From Hydrocarboniphaga effusa AP103 (GTDB lineage Bacteria; Pseudomonadota; Gammaproteobacteria; Nevskiales; Nevskiaceae): a stretch of DNA of 64,000 nucleotides. The DNA lies in NCBI RefSeq assembly GCF_000271305.1, contig NZ_AKGD01000002.1:248001-312000 (forward strand). The letters are read 5' to 3'. Shown piece after piece: positions 52,512 to 61,587 of the stretch; within the stretch, counting starts at the first letter, position 1, and every line of letters begins with the position of its first letter. Below the pieces are notes generated by a model. The model was given only the letters and a program-made list of their open reading frames with translations, was not told the origin of the DNA and ran no database searches. The translations under genes were made by a program, and so were the position numbers.

Positions 52512-53132
52512 ATGCGTGCTCGTATCGCTCAGGGGGCCTTGCTCGGCCTGTTGTCCGTCGCACCGTTTCAGATGGCCCAGGCCGAATCGCCGGCTGGTTT
52601 CGTCGATGCTTATTACCTGCCGTGGACCCAGCTCAAGGTCGATGCCGGCGATGACGTCGACGGCGATGTCGATGGTGACGGCTGGGGCGTGAAGGGCCTG
52701 CTCAAGCTCACCGACCAGATCGCATTCAATGGCGAATATCAGCGCTCCGACTACGACGGCCCCTCGAAGCTCGACAGCTATCGCCTCGGTGCCGGTTATT
52801 ACTGGCGCTATTTCGGCGCGACCGCCGAATACATCAACTTGGACATCGACTCGGGCGACGTGGAAGGCACGGCCGATGGCGTCGGCTTGTTCCTGCGCAC
52901 GAGCTGGCTCGCCACGTCGGGTCTCGCGTTCACGGGCGGTATCGGCTATGTGCGGCTCGACGATGGCGGCGAAACGCTCGACGGCCTCGAATACAACCTG
53001 GGCCTCGATTTCCGCATCACCCGCAACCTCGGCGTGTTCGCGGACTATCGCTCGACCAATCTCACCGAGAACGGAGTCGACTTCGAACTCAACGACGCGC
53101 GCGTGGGCCTGCGCTTCGTGTTCGGGGTTTGA
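52512..53132 (+). CDS. Outer-membrane beta-barrel protein
   Basis: 206 residues. Signal peptide ending FQMAQA, an Asp-rich turn (DAGDDVDGDVDGDGWGVKG), then about eight amphipathic strands (for example YRLGAGYYWRYFGATAEYIN) and a C-terminal aromatic-ending strand LRFVFGV. It resembles small 8-stranded OmpA/OmpX-type porins. Acidic D/G repeats in the early region may bind calcium. No named family recognised. Confidence 0.8.
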   Translation: MRARIAQGALLGLLSVAPFQMAQAESPAGFVDAYYLPWTQLKVDAGDDVDGDVDGDGWGVKGLLKLTDQIAFNGEYQRSDYDGPSKLDSYRLGAGYYWRYFGATAEYINLDIDSGDVEGTADGVGLFLRTSWLATSGLAFTGGIGYVRLDDGGETLDGLEYNLGLDFRITRNLGVFADYRSTNLTENGVDFELNDARVGLRFVFGV

Positions 53133-53167
53133 GCGCAACGAACGCAGTGCGTGGCTAGTCGTGCTGT

Positions 53168-53302
53168 CCCTCTCCCGCTTGCGGGAGAGGGTGGTCCAAA
53201 GGACCGGGAGAGGGGAAGGTTGGAAAGAGCGCTACTTTTTTGGGCTAACCCTCTCTCCCCTCGCATTCGCGAGGGACTCTCTCCCGCACGCGGGAGAGAG
53301 GA
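53168..53302 (+). repeat. Full composite palindromic repeat
   Basis: CCCTCTCCCGCTTGCGGG, GAGAGGG, GGTCCAAAGGACC (one loop change), GGGAGAGGGG, spacer with AGCGCTACTTTT, CCCTCTCTCCCCTCGCATTC, GCGAGGGACTCTCTCCCGC, ACGCGGGAGAGAGG. Confidence 0.88.
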
Positions 53303-53318
53303 ACATCAACATCACAGC

Positions 53319-53807
53319 TCAGAGCTTCACCCCCGCCAGCCTGGTGATCAGCTTCCAGTGCTCGGCTTTCACTGGCGTCACCGATAGCCGCGTGCCTTTT
53401 TCGAGTACGCGCAGCCCTTCGAGCTTGGCCTCGTTCTCGCGCAGGGTGCTCAGCAGCACCGGCTGCTCGAACTTCTGCAGGAACTGCACGTCGACGAGCA
53501 GCCAGCGCGGGTCTTCCGGCGTGGATTTGCCATCGTAGTAATCGGACTTCGGATCGAACTGCGTCGGGTCCGGATACGCGTTGCTGACGATCTTCATCGC
53601 GCCGTAGATTCCGGGCTCCGGACAGCTCGAGTGATAGAAGAAGGCGAGATCGCCCGCTTTCATCTGGTCGCGGAACATGTTGCGCACCTGGTAATTGCGC
53701 ACGCCGTTCCACGGCTCGGTCTGCTTCGGACGCTTTTCGAGATCGTCGATGGAAAAGGCGTCGGGCTCGGATTTCATGAGCCAGTAAGACGGTTTTTGAG
53801 TCGCCAT
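53319..53807 (-). CDS. EVE-domain protein
   Basis: 162 residues from the ATG at 53807. EVE domain (PUA-like), which binds modified bases in DNA or RNA. Seen: SYWLMKSEPDAFSIDDL at the N-terminus, the aromatic pocket elements WNGVRNYQVRNMFRD, YHSSCPEPGIYG, and WLLVDVQFLQKF. EVE proteins are found near RNA modification and defence genes; here it lies between a barrel gene and ygfA, which is the usual conserved pairing in gammaproteobacteria. Confidence 0.93.
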   Translation of the reverse strand: MATQKPSYWLMKSEPDAFSIDDLEKRPKQTEPWNGVRNYQVRNMFRDQMKAGDLAFFYHSSCPEPGIYGAMKIVSNAYPDPTQFDPKSDYYDGKSTPEDPRWLLVDVQFLQKFEQPVLLSTLRENEAKLEGLRVLEKGTRLSVTPVKAEHWKLITRLAGVKL

Positions 53808-53818
53808 GTCGTCGTGTT

Positions 53819-54427
53819 CTAACCGTGAAAGCGCCGCAGCCCGCGTTCGGTGCAGACGGCGTGAAGTTTGATGTCCCAGGGATCGTCGGCGATCGGCTCG
53901 CACTCCTGCAACGCATAGGCGTAGCCGATGCGCCAGGGCCTGCGACGCGTGCTCAGCGCCGCGAGCGTGCGATCGTAATAGCCGCCGCCGGTCCCGAGCC
54001 TGCGGCCTTGCGCATCGAAGCCGGTGAGCGGCATCACGATCGCGTCGATGTGTGCCGGCATCACCCGAGTGCGGCCGCAGGGCTCGTCGATGCCGAAGCG
54101 ATTCGCTCGCAGCGCTTGTCCAACTTTCCATTCGACGAAATGCATGCGCTGTCCGCGCAAGCTCGGCAGCAACAGGCGACAACGCGAACGCCGCAGCTTT
54201 TGCAGCAGCGGCGCGGTCGAGAGTTCGGAGCCGTAGGCGAGATACAGCGCGATGCTGCGAATGTCGCTGCGATCGATAACGCGCATCAGGTGATCGGCGC
54301 ATCGCTGCGCGGCGCGTCGCCGCTCGCGTCGCGAGATCGTCGCTCTGCGCTTGCGCAGCGTTTTACGCAGCTGCGCCTTGTGCAGGGCTTGGGAAGAAGA
54401 AGTGGTGACTCCCGCCTGTGCCGTCAT
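53819..54427 (-). CDS. ygfA: 5-formyltetrahydrofolate cyclo-ligase
   Basis: About 202 residues from the ATG at 54427 (later starts possible). Converts 5-formyl-THF to 5,10-methenyl-THF with ATP. Seen: LRKTLRKRRATISRRERRR near the N-terminus, VMPLTGFDAQGRRLGTGGGYYDRTLA (the ATP and substrate loop), and the C-terminal region before the stop. The 6S RNA lies just upstream, and its 3' end overlaps the first codons of this start; translation start is thus uncertain. Confidence 0.88.
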   Translation of the reverse strand: MTAQAGVTTSSSQALHKAQLRKTLRKRRATISRRERRRAAQRCADHLMRVIDRSDIRSIALYLAYGSELSTAPLLQKLRRSRCRLLLPSLRGQRMHFVEWKVGQALRANRFGIDEPCGRTRVMPAHIDAIVMPLTGFDAQGRRLGTGGGYYDRTLAALSTRRRPWRIGYAYALQECEPIADDPWDIKLHAVCTERGLRRFHG

Positions 54428-54589
54428 TCGCTCGGTACCTTGAGACGAGGTCTCAAGTGGGTGCCGCAATCTGACTTTCGGGCTTCCCGCCGACAACGCG
54501 GGCTTGCACGCCCAACCAGCTTTGGCTCCCGGGGGGTTGCAAATAGGCTCAAGGGTTTAGAGCGTTCGTCGAACACCGCAGGAGACACC
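54404..54589 (-). ncRNA. ssrS: 6S RNA (SsrS)
   Basis: About 186 nt, close to the 184 nt of E. coli. On the minus strand the 5' strand GGTGTCTCCTGCGGTGT pairs with ACAGGCGGGAGTCACC at the 3' end. Seen further: CGTTCG-type 5' segment, CCCTTGAGCC, the central bulge region, and the 3' hairpin CTTGAGACCTCGTCTCAAGG. Located between zapA and ygfA as in gammaproteobacteria. It mimics an open promoter and holds sigma-70 RNA polymerase. Confidence 0.92.
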
Positions 54590-54595
54590 GTCGCC

Positions 54596-54601
54596 ATCAT
54601 A
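54596..54601 (-). promoter_or_regulatory. -10 box of the 6S RNA promoter
   Basis: Minus-strand TATGAT, 6 bases before the expected RNA 5' end near 54589. A clear -35 at the right spacing is not obvious. Confidence 0.55.
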
Positions 54602-54688
54602 ACACCGACGACGCGTGCGCTTTGAGCAAATCACTCGACGCGACGATGTCGCCGACGAGCACGCATGCCTGCGTGCAATGAACCCGCG

Positions 54689-55024
54689 CTATTCGAGCGC
54701 GAGCGTTGAATCGATGTCGAGCTTGAGCTGGCGAACGCGCGCAAGCGCCGCCTCGTCGAGTTTGAGCACCGCTTCCGCGCCGCGCAGCTCGAGCAGCTCG
54801 CGCGAAATGTTGAGCGCGGCCATCACCGCGATGCGCTCGGCTCCGAGCGCCTTGCCGCGACGGCGGATGGCGGTCATGCGTTCGTTGAGGAAATCGGCCG
54901 AGGCGACGAGCGCTTCGTGTTCGTCGGGCGGGCAGACCACGGTGTATTCGCGACCCATGATGCGCACGGTCACGCTGAGCGCATCGCTCTTGTCGCTGTC
55001 TTCGAAGCGGTCCTTGTCACTCAT
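54689..55024 (-). CDS. zapA: Cell division protein ZapA
   Basis: 111 residues. Crosslinks FtsZ filaments at the Z ring. Seen: LSVTVRIMGREYTVVCPPDE near the N-terminus, DFLNERMTAIRR and a long C-terminal helix (coiled coil). Followed downstream by 6S RNA and ygfA and overlapping the small coiled-coil gene by 8 bases, the usual gammaproteobacterial order. Confidence 0.93.
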   Translation of the reverse strand: MSDKDRFEDSDKSDALSVTVRIMGREYTVVCPPDEHEALVASADFLNERMTAIRRRGKALGAERIAVMAALNISRELLELRGAEAVLKLDEAALARVRQLKLDIDSTLALE

Positions 55025-55214
55025 GATCCTGCTCCGATTCGAGGTTGCGGACGCGATCGACGATGCCTTCGATGCGCCGCCGCAACTCGTTGTTGAGCGC
55101 CATCAGGCGATCACGCTCCTGCTGCGCGCGCCGGGCTTCCAGGCGAGCCTGCCGGTAGGCGGCGGTCAGGCGCTGGATGCGTTGTTCGAGCTGTTCGAGT
55201 TCCGAGTCCAGCAT
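55017..55214 (-). CDS. Small coiled-coil protein next to zapA (TIGR02449-like)
   Basis: 65 residues from the ATG at 55214; the frame upstream is translated repeat. Pure helix with heptads LDSELEQLEQRIQRLTAAY, then RRIEGIVDRVRNLESEQDHE. A TIGR02449-type short coiled-coil protein is commonly encoded beside ZapA in this group (ZapB-like). Overlaps the zapA start, so coupled. Confidence 0.85.
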   Translation of the reverse strand: MLDSELEQLEQRIQRLTAAYRQARLEARRAQQERDRLMALNNELRRRIEGIVDRVRNLESEQDHE

Positions 55215-55274
55215 GCGTGGCTTGATTTGAGGGAAAGCGTCCGAGGCAGTATAGCCGTGGATGTTTCCGATGTT

Positions 55275-55410
55275 CCCCTCTCCCGCTTGCGGGAGAGGGT
55301 GGCGCGAAGCGCCGGGAGAGGGGAAGGTGGAAAAGCGCGCGCCCTCTGTAGGCGAACCCTCTCTCCCCTCGCTGTCGCGAGGGACTCTCTCCCGCAAGCG
55401 GGAGAGAGGA
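55275..55410 (+). repeat. Full composite palindromic repeat, variant hairpin
   Basis: CCCCTCTCCCGCTTGCGGG, GAGAGGG, GGCGCGAAGCGCC in place of GGTCCGAAGGACC, GGGAGAGGGG, spacer with GCGCGCGCCCTCT, CCCTCTCTCCCCTCGCTGTC, GCGAGGGACTCTCTCCCGCA, AGCGGGAGAGAGG. The central hairpin differs at two pairs, both matched on the other arm. Confidence 0.9.
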
Positions 55411-55421
55411 ACGTCAACGTC

Positions 55422-56819
55422 TCAGCGAATGATCAGGAACAGCGCCCCCGGCCCACGCTGGATGTGCAGCAGCAATTCCGGCGTCTTCGGATTGGCGAGC
55501 TTGGTGAACTGCTCGATCGTCTTCACGGGCTGGCGGTTCACGCTCAGGATGATGTCGCCGGGGCGCAGGCCCGCGCGTGCGGCGGCCGAGGTCGGGTTCA
55601 CGTCCTGCACCTGGATGCCGCCGTCGGCGCGCGCCCGGCGGGCGCTGCTTTCATCGAGCGGAGCGAAGGTCGCGCCGGCCAGCGAGGGATGCAGGTTGCC
55701 GCCGCCCTTGCCGTCGGCCGAGGCGGTTTCGGCGCCGGCCTTTCCGATGACCACGTTGACCGTCTGCGGCTTGCCGTTGCGCAGAATCGACAGCTCCACC
55801 TTCTCGCCGACGCGCATCAGGCCGACGATGTTGCGCAGCTGGTCGAAGCTCGAAATTTCGCGCCCGTTGACCTTGAGCACGATGTCCTCGCTCTTGACGC
55901 CGGCCTTGTCGGCCGGCGAGCCGGGCACCACCTGGGTGATGACCGCGCCGCGCGAGGACGACAGGCCGAAGGCCTTGGCGAGCGCCGGATCGAGGTTCTG
56001 GCCGCCGACGCCGATGCGTCCGCGTTCGATGGAGCCGAACTGCGTGAGCTGCCCCATCACGGTTTTGGCGAGGTTGGTCGGAATGGCGAAGCCGATACCG
56101 ATGTTGCCGCCGCTGCGCGAGAGGATCTGGCTCGGAATGCCGACGAGTTCGCCGCGCAGGTTCACGAGCGCGCCACCGGAATTGCCCGGGTTGATCGAGG
56201 CGTCGGTCTGGATGAAATCCTGGTAGCCCTCGCCCATGCCGTTGCGGCCGAGGCCGCTGACGATGCCCGAGGTCACAGTGGTGCGCAGGTTGAACGGCGA
56301 GCCGATGGCGACGACGAAATCACCGACTTCGAGCTTGTCGGAATCGGCCAGCACCAGCGCTTTGAGGTTGTCGGCCTTGATCTGCAGCACGGCGATGTCG
56401 GTCTCCGGGTCCTTGCCGATCAGCTTGGCGTCGAACTCGCGATCGTCGACGAGGCGCACCTTGATCGAATCGGCGCCGTCGATGACGTGATTGTTGGTGA
56501 TGATGTAGCCCTTGGCCGCATCGACGATGACGCCCGATCCGACGGCCTGGCTTTCACGCTCTTGCGGGGCATCGTCCGGAATGTCGAAGAAGCGGCGGAA
56601 GAAGGGGTCCTGCAGCAGCGGGTTCTGGATCTCCTGCTTGGAGGTGACCGCGATGTTGACCACGGCGGGCGTCGCCTGCTTGAGCATCGGGGCGAGCGAG
56701 GGCATGCCCTGCTGCAGGGGCAGAGCGGCCTGCATTTGAGCCTGGGCTGGAAGATGGAACGCGAGGCCCAGCGCCAGAACGAGCGGGGCGAGGGCGATAG
56801 TCGGGGAGGTGCGGAGCAT
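55422..56819 (-). CDS. Periplasmic serine protease, DegP/DegQ type
   Basis: 465 residues from the ATG at 56819 (a longer frame to 56915 lacks support). Signal peptide ending LPAQAQ. Trypsin-like domain with His111 (ITNNHVIDGA), Asp141 (DPETDIAVLQI) and Ser214 (NPGNSGGALVN), then two PDZ domains (about 250-340 and 370-460). Degrades or refolds misfolded envelope proteins. The DegP/DegQ/MucD subtype cannot be settled from sequence. Confidence 0.95.
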   Translation of the reverse strand: MLRTSPTIALAPLVLALGLAFHLPAQAQMQAALPLQQGMPSLAPMLKQATPAVVNIAVTSKQEIQNPLLQDPFFRRFFDIPDDAPQERESQAVGSGVIVDAAKGYIITNNHVIDGADSIKVRLVDDREFDAKLIGKDPETDIAVLQIKADNLKALVLADSDKLEVGDFVVAIGSPFNLRTTVTSGIVSGLGRNGMGEGYQDFIQTDASINPGNSGGALVNLRGELVGIPSQILSRSGGNIGIGFAIPTNLAKTVMGQLTQFGSIERGRIGVGGQNLDPALAKAFGLSSSRGAVITQVVPGSPADKAGVKSEDIVLKVNGREISSFDQLRNIVGLMRVGEKVELSILRNGKPQTVNVVIGKAGAETASADGKGGGNLHPSLAGATFAPLDESSARRARADGGIQVQDVNPTSAAARAGLRPGDIILSVNRQPVKTIEQFTKLANPKTPELLLHIQRGPGALFLIIR

Positions 56820-56943
56820 GGAGCGAATCTCGGGCGAGAACTCGAAAGGGCGGTTGGCGATGGATCGCCTGTGACCATCGGGCCGACTGCAAGTTTCGCG
56901 GTCGGCCGAGGTCATTCATTGGTTCGTGCTGGCTTTGTGGAAC

Positions 56944-57576
56944 TCAGTTCAGGCGAATGCGTGGGTTGAGGCTGTAGCGGCCGGTGAGGCTCGCGCTTGC
57001 GAGCACGTGACCCTCGACGGCCTTGAGCACATCGGCGGCGGTGAAATCGGCCTGAACGGAAAGGCTTTCGACGTCGAGCGCGAACACTTCGAAGCAGTAG
57101 TGATGCGGCACGCTGTCGTTCCACGGCGGGCAGGGGCCATCGTAGCCGCGATAAGTGCCACCCATGTCGGCGTCGCCCTTGAACCAGCCGGTGTAATCGT
57201 TGACGCCCTGACGGGCGCCTTCGATGCCGCCAGGCTGCTGCTTGCCGCGCGGCGTGACGCCGTTGGAGGCCGCGCCTTCTTCGATCTGCGTGACGGTGGG
57301 CGCGATGTCGACCACCGCCCAGTGGAAGAACCTGGCGCGCGGCAGCTTGAGCGGCACTTCGCGACCTTCCTTGTTCACGTCGTCGGGCTTGGTGGGGGCG
57401 TCGGGATCGATGCAGACGAGTGCGAAGCTGCGCGTGCCGGCCGGGGCGCCGCTCCACGTCAGTTCGGGGTTGAGGTTCTCGGAAAGACGCACATGGCCCT
57501 TGGGGGCCTTGACGGCGAAGGCGCAGCGCCCGGGTATCACACCGCCGTCCGAGAACGTCTTGCTGGTCAGTTTCAT
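56944..57576 (-). CDS. YbhB/YbcL (PEBP)-family protein
   Basis: 210 residues from the ATG at 57576 (frame continues upstream without support). Raf-kinase-inhibitor-like fold: FSDGGVIPGRCAFAVKAPKG, the ligand pocket DPDAPTKPDDV, FFHWAVVDIAP, and GYDGPCPPWNDSVPHHYCFEV. Bacterial PEBP proteins bind small phosphorylated or lipid-like ligands; function unclear. Confidence 0.92.
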   Translation of the reverse strand: MKLTSKTFSDGGVIPGRCAFAVKAPKGHVRLSENLNPELTWSGAPAGTRSFALVCIDPDAPTKPDDVNKEGREVPLKLPRARFFHWAVVDIAPTVTQIEEGAASNGVTPRGKQQPGGIEGARQGVNDYTGWFKGDADMGGTYRGYDGPCPPWNDSVPHHYCFEVFALDVESLSVQADFTAADVLKAVEGHVLASASLTGRYSLNPRIRLN

Positions 57577-57682
57577 GCCTAATCCTTGGTTCTGGGTGGC
57601 TGACTTTCGAGGGGGTCTTATCAACGGCGAAAGCAGCGCGGATTATGTGTCAGAGCCGCAAGCAACGACCAGCGCGCGCAAA

Positions 57683-57712
57683 CAGAAGAGCCCGCATCGG
57701 CGGGCTCTTCTG
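57683..57712 (-). terminator. Terminator of the DUF1302 gene
   Basis: CAGAAGAGCCCGC and its exact complement, loop ATCG, 13-bp stem, followed on the minus strand by TTTG. It lies 33 bases after the stop of the gene 57745-60180. Confidence 0.8.
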
Positions 57713-57744
57713 CAAGGCGCTCGGCTCGGTTTCGGAGGCTGCGA

Positions 57745-60180
57745 TCAGAACAGGTAGCGCAGCCCCACCTGCACGAAATCGCGATCGCGCAGCAGGTTGG
57801 CCGAGCCGCCGCCGAAGAAGGCGGTGTAGCCGACGGCCGCGTTCCAGGCGGGCGAGAAGCGGATGGTGGTGCTGACGATCACCGACTTGCGGCCTTCGAC
57901 GAAGTTTTCGCCCGGGCCGGGCGAGACGCCCTGCACGTCGTGCGACCAGACGATGGTCGGCTCGATGCCGATGCCGGGCAGCACGTTCTCGTAGCGCAGG
58001 ATGCTGATGATGCGGTAGCCCCACGAAAAGTCGGTCACGAAGCCGCTCTTCTGCTGCGTCGGGTTGAAGCGGATGCCCGAAGGCCCGATGACGCCCGAGT
58101 TCGACCGTGCCGAGCCATCGGCGCCGGTGCCGTCGGCGCCCGCGCTCGCATGAGTGAAGGTGCCGGGGCCTTCGAGCTGCAGGCGCGATTTGCTCGGCAT
58201 GTCGAAGATCTGGTTGGCGCCGAGTTCGCCGATCAGAATGATCTGGTCGGCGGCGACCCAGTTGTTCGGACCGATGACATTGGTCGCACCGAGGTTGTAG
58301 TTGGCGGTCTTGAAGCGTTCCCATCCGCGGATGTAGGCGCCCGGCGCGTAGCCGAGCGGATCGAGCCCGCGATAGGCGGAGACGAAGTCCGGAATGCCGT
58401 AACGCGCGCCGGGCAGCTGGGCGATGGTGCCAGCATTGAGCAGCGCGCCGGGCAGGCCGGGGATCGAGTTGCCGAGATCGCCGAGGACGCCGAAGTCGTA
58501 TGAATCGCCGGTGGTGCCGGTGCCGTTGCCGCGCGGGAAGATGTTCTGCATCGCCGCGAACGCGAGGTCGGTGTCGTCGATCTGCAGCGGCTGGTTCGGG
58601 CGGTAGGCGATTTCACCCTGGATCGACAGATCGCCGAACGCGGTGTTGAAGCTGATGCCGTAGAGGTCGATGTTCTCGGGATACTGCAGCTGGGCTTCGA
58701 CGGTATCGAGCGTGAAGGCGCTGCCGTTTTCGCCGATGCGCTGGTCGCGCACGCCGGGAGCCAGGGCGCCGGGCAGCGCATTGCTGATGAACAGCGTCGA
58801 ATCCAGGCCCGGGCAGGCGCCCAGCACGCCGAGCGTGTCCAGCGGAGTCTTGGTGGCGCCAACGGCGGCGGGAGCCAGGGCGCCGGGGCCGGACAAGCAG
58901 CCGTAGTCGCCCTCGTAGAAGCTCAGATAGGGCAGGCGGCTGTGGTAGCGGCCTGCATACAGCGCGATCTCGGTGCCGCTGTTGAGCCATTCGGCGTAGT
59001 ACTTGAGCGAGAAGCCGAACTGGCCGCTGCTCTTGGCTTCTTTTTCGGGACGCAGGTAGATGGTGCCCGAAGTGTCGGTGATCGCCGACAGCATGAGCTG
59101 GTCCGGCAGGCCGAGGCGGTCGGGATCTTCGGCGGTCTTGCCGAAGTCCAGGAAGACGTAATCGCGCTGGCTGTCGGTGCCGATGTCGACGGTCGACAGG
59201 TACGAGCCTGCGGTCGGCACGATCGCCGGTTCCCAGTCGTACTGGTAGAACGCCTCGAGCGTGAGGTTTGGCACGATCGTGGTCGAGGTCCAGATCGCCG
59301 GCGTCGGCTGCAGCACTTCGGAGAGTTCGAGGAAGGCCGGGCGATACAGCGAGTTCACGTTCGGCGTGGAGAAGGAGTTGAGGCTGCCGACGACCAGCAG
59401 CGTGCTCTCGCCCCAGTTGATGTTCTGGCGACCGATCTTGATGGTGAAATCGCGCTCGTCGCTGATCGCGTAGGTCTTGGCGACGTAAAGGTCGAGCAGC
59501 ATCGCGCCGACGCCGATCTGGTCCTCCGTGACGCCGTTGCGCCGGCGCGAAGACGCTTCGCCGATGCCGCGGCGCATGCCGCTGGTGCTGTCGACCGTCT
59601 GGATGTTCGGGTTGAAATCCTTGCGATTGTGGTTCTCGGCGTCGTAGAAGCCGTAGCCGCGCACGAAGAAATCGTAGCCCTTGTAGTTGAGCGTGAGATC
59701 CATGGCGAGCTTGCCGATCGCCTGGGTCACGTCCCACTGGTCGTAGTTGATGTTGCCGTCATCGTTGTTGTTCGAAAACTGGCCCGGGGCATCGACAGCG
59801 ACCTGGTTGGCATAGCTGCCTTCGCCGATGTAGCTGTTGAGCCCGAGCAGTCGATGCGATTCGTTGGCGTAGTCGAGATGGCCCTGGCACGAGGTGCCCG
59901 CACCGTTTGGCGCCACCGGACAGAAGTTCGGATTGACCTTGTTCTTGCCGATCAGGTCGTTGGAGCGGTTTTCCGCACGCCACTGGGCGCCGATGCTCAA
60001 ATTGGTGTTGAGCACGCCGGTGATGGAGTCGTCGCCGAAATCGAGGCGAAAATCGGTCGCCAGCGCGGTTGGTGACGTCAGTGTCAACGCCAGCGCGCAA
60101 GGCGCCAGCCAGCCGATCCAACTGCCACGCACGCGGGCACGAGCCGCCGGGCGCAGGCGCCCTGGTCGAACGGATTCCAT
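57745..60180 (-). CDS. DUF1302 outer-membrane protein
   Basis: 811 residues. A signal-like hydrophobic stretch (WIGWLAPCALALTLTSPTALA) near residue 25-45, then a long chain of short beta strands: FRLDFGDDSITGVLNTNLSI, FTIKIGRQNINWGES, VQVGLRYLF at the end. DUF1302 proteins are large porin-like barrels found with hydrocarbon, sterol or lipid metabolism genes, usually next to DUF1329, which is absent here. Internal Asn/Gly-rich loops suggest surface loops. Substrate unknown. Confidence 0.9.
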   Translation of the reverse strand: MESVRPGRLRPAARARVRGSWIGWLAPCALALTLTSPTALATDFRLDFGDDSITGVLNTNLSIGAQWRAENRSNDLIGKNKVNPNFCPVAPNGAGTSCQGHLDYANESHRLLGLNSYIGEGSYANQVAVDAPGQFSNNNDDGNINYDQWDVTQAIGKLAMDLTLNYKGYDFFVRGYGFYDAENHNRKDFNPNIQTVDSTSGMRRGIGEASSRRRNGVTEDQIGVGAMLLDLYVAKTYAISDERDFTIKIGRQNINWGESTLLVVGSLNSFSTPNVNSLYRPAFLELSEVLQPTPAIWTSTTIVPNLTLEAFYQYDWEPAIVPTAGSYLSTVDIGTDSQRDYVFLDFGKTAEDPDRLGLPDQLMLSAITDTSGTIYLRPEKEAKSSGQFGFSLKYYAEWLNSGTEIALYAGRYHSRLPYLSFYEGDYGCLSGPGALAPAAVGATKTPLDTLGVLGACPGLDSTLFISNALPGALAPGVRDQRIGENGSAFTLDTVEAQLQYPENIDLYGISFNTAFGDLSIQGEIAYRPNQPLQIDDTDLAFAAMQNIFPRGNGTGTTGDSYDFGVLGDLGNSIPGLPGALLNAGTIAQLPGARYGIPDFVSAYRGLDPLGYAPGAYIRGWERFKTANYNLGATNVIGPNNWVAADQIILIGELGANQIFDMPSKSRLQLEGPGTFTHASAGADGTGADGSARSNSGVIGPSGIRFNPTQQKSGFVTDFSWGYRIISILRYENVLPGIGIEPTIVWSHDVQGVSPGPGENFVEGRKSVIVSTTIRFSPAWNAAVGYTAFFGGGSANLLRDRDFVQVGLRYLF

Positions 60181-60341
60181 CAGCTTCTCCTCTTGCCTTC
60201 TAATAATCTGCGTCGCCGTATCCGATTCGTTGTCGGTGTTTGTCGGCGAGCCCCACGGTCATCGGAAGGCTACTCCGCTTTCTTTCGGCTGATAAGCCGG
60301 AGTTCCGCCCAGATCAGCTAAAACCCCGAAGTAAATCCAGC

Positions 60342-61373
60342 TCAAAGCAGATCGAGCTTGCTGGGTCGCAGCTGTCGGCGCCCCGCCAGGAGCAGGCGCG
60401 TCAGTTGCTGTGAAAGCCGTTCCGACAGCGGGCGCGGACGGCGATAGCGAATTTCGTAGACCTCGGCTTCGCTGGCTTTTTCGAGCAGGTAATCGTCCGA
60501 GGTGAGAATGCGATCGATCAGCTTGAGGCCGAGTGCCTGGCTACCGAACCAATGCTCGCCGGTGGCCACCTTGCCGATATCGAGCACCGGGCGGTTCTGC
60601 AGGACGAAGCGTTTGAACAGCGTATGGGTTTCTTCGATCTCTTCGCGGAACTTGGCGCGGCCGCTGTCGGTGTTCTCGCCGAACACGGTCAGCGTACGCT
60701 TGAAGTCGCCGGCCGTATGCAGCTCGACATCGATGTCGTGCTTGCGCAGCAGCCGGTTGAAGTTGGGCAACTGGGCCACCACGCCGATCGAGCCGACGAT
60801 CGAGAACGGCGCGGCCAGAATATGATCACCAACGCAGGCCATCATGTAGCCGCCGCTGGCCGCGACCTTGTCGATGGTGACGGTCAGCTTGAGCCGGCGC
60901 TCGCGCAGTCGCAGCAGCTGAGACGCTGCCAGGCCATAGGCATGGACGAGGCCACCTCCGCTCTCGAGACGCAGTACCACCTCATCGGTTTCGCGGGCCA
61001 CCTGCAGGACGCTGCTGATCTCCTCCCGCAGGGCCGAGACGGCCGAAGCCTGGATGTCTCCGTCGAAATCGAGGACGAATACGCGGTTCTTGACCGCCGC
61101 ATGTGGATTTTTGGCTGCTTTTTCAAGCTGCTTATCCTGCTTCTTTCGGGCCGCTGCCGCCTTCTTCTGCTCGGCCGGCGAGAGCAGCTCGTCGTTGAGC
61201 GCGTCCGCGAGTTCACTCAACCGCTGGTTGACGTGCCGAATCTCCAAGTGACCCTGCGAACTCTCCCTGCGGGCCCGAGCGGCCGAGGCAACCGTGACGA
61301 TGATGACGACCACCGCCCCAAGCCAGGTCAGGGTCTTGGCCAGGAACAGGCCATACTCGGTCAAAAAAAACAT
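60342..61373 (-). CDS. sohB: Inner-membrane peptidase SohB
   Basis: 343 residues from the ATG at 61373. An N-terminal membrane anchor, then a coiled region and an S49 protease domain: RVFVLDFDGDIQASAV, nucleophile Ser173 in VAASGGYMMACVG, GSIGVV, and general base Lys225 in GDFKRTL. Signal-peptide-peptidase-like, cytoplasmic membrane proteolysis. Single gene, with the promoter region of ompA to its right. Confidence 0.93.
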   Translation of the reverse strand: MFFLTEYGLFLAKTLTWLGAVVVIIVTVASAARARRESSQGHLEIRHVNQRLSELADALNDELLSPAEQKKAAAARKKQDKQLEKAAKNPHAAVKNRVFVLDFDGDIQASAVSALREEISSVLQVARETDEVVLRLESGGGLVHAYGLAASQLLRLRERRLKLTVTIDKVAASGGYMMACVGDHILAAPFSIVGSIGVVAQLPNFNRLLRKHDIDVELHTAGDFKRTLTVFGENTDSGRAKFREEIEETHTLFKRFVLQNRPVLDIGKVATGEHWFGSQALGLKLIDRILTSDDYLLEKASEAEVYEIRYRRPRPLSERLSQQLTRLLLAGRRQLRPSKLDLL

Positions 61374-61524
61374 CGTGTTTGACGACTCCGGGGAGCGAAA
61401 ATAAAGGTGAAATACCACTCAGAACTGACGTTCATTGCAGGTTTCGAAGAAAGCCCGCATGCTACGCTCAAGAACGCTTGCGGTGGTGCAGCAAATTTGT
61501 ATACGAATACCGTTCAGCTTTCTC

Positions 61525-61530
61525 TATAAT
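61525..61530 (+). promoter_or_regulatory. -10 box of the OmpA-type gene
   Basis: Perfect TATAAT about 58 bases before the start at 61588. A good -35 at 17 bp spacing is not obvious. The 50-nt leader is consistent with an abundant outer-membrane protein. Confidence 0.6.
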
Positions 61531-61587
61531 ACTGTTCAGGGTTAACAAAAGCCGATAAAGGCTGGCTTGTTCAAGGGAGTTACAGGA

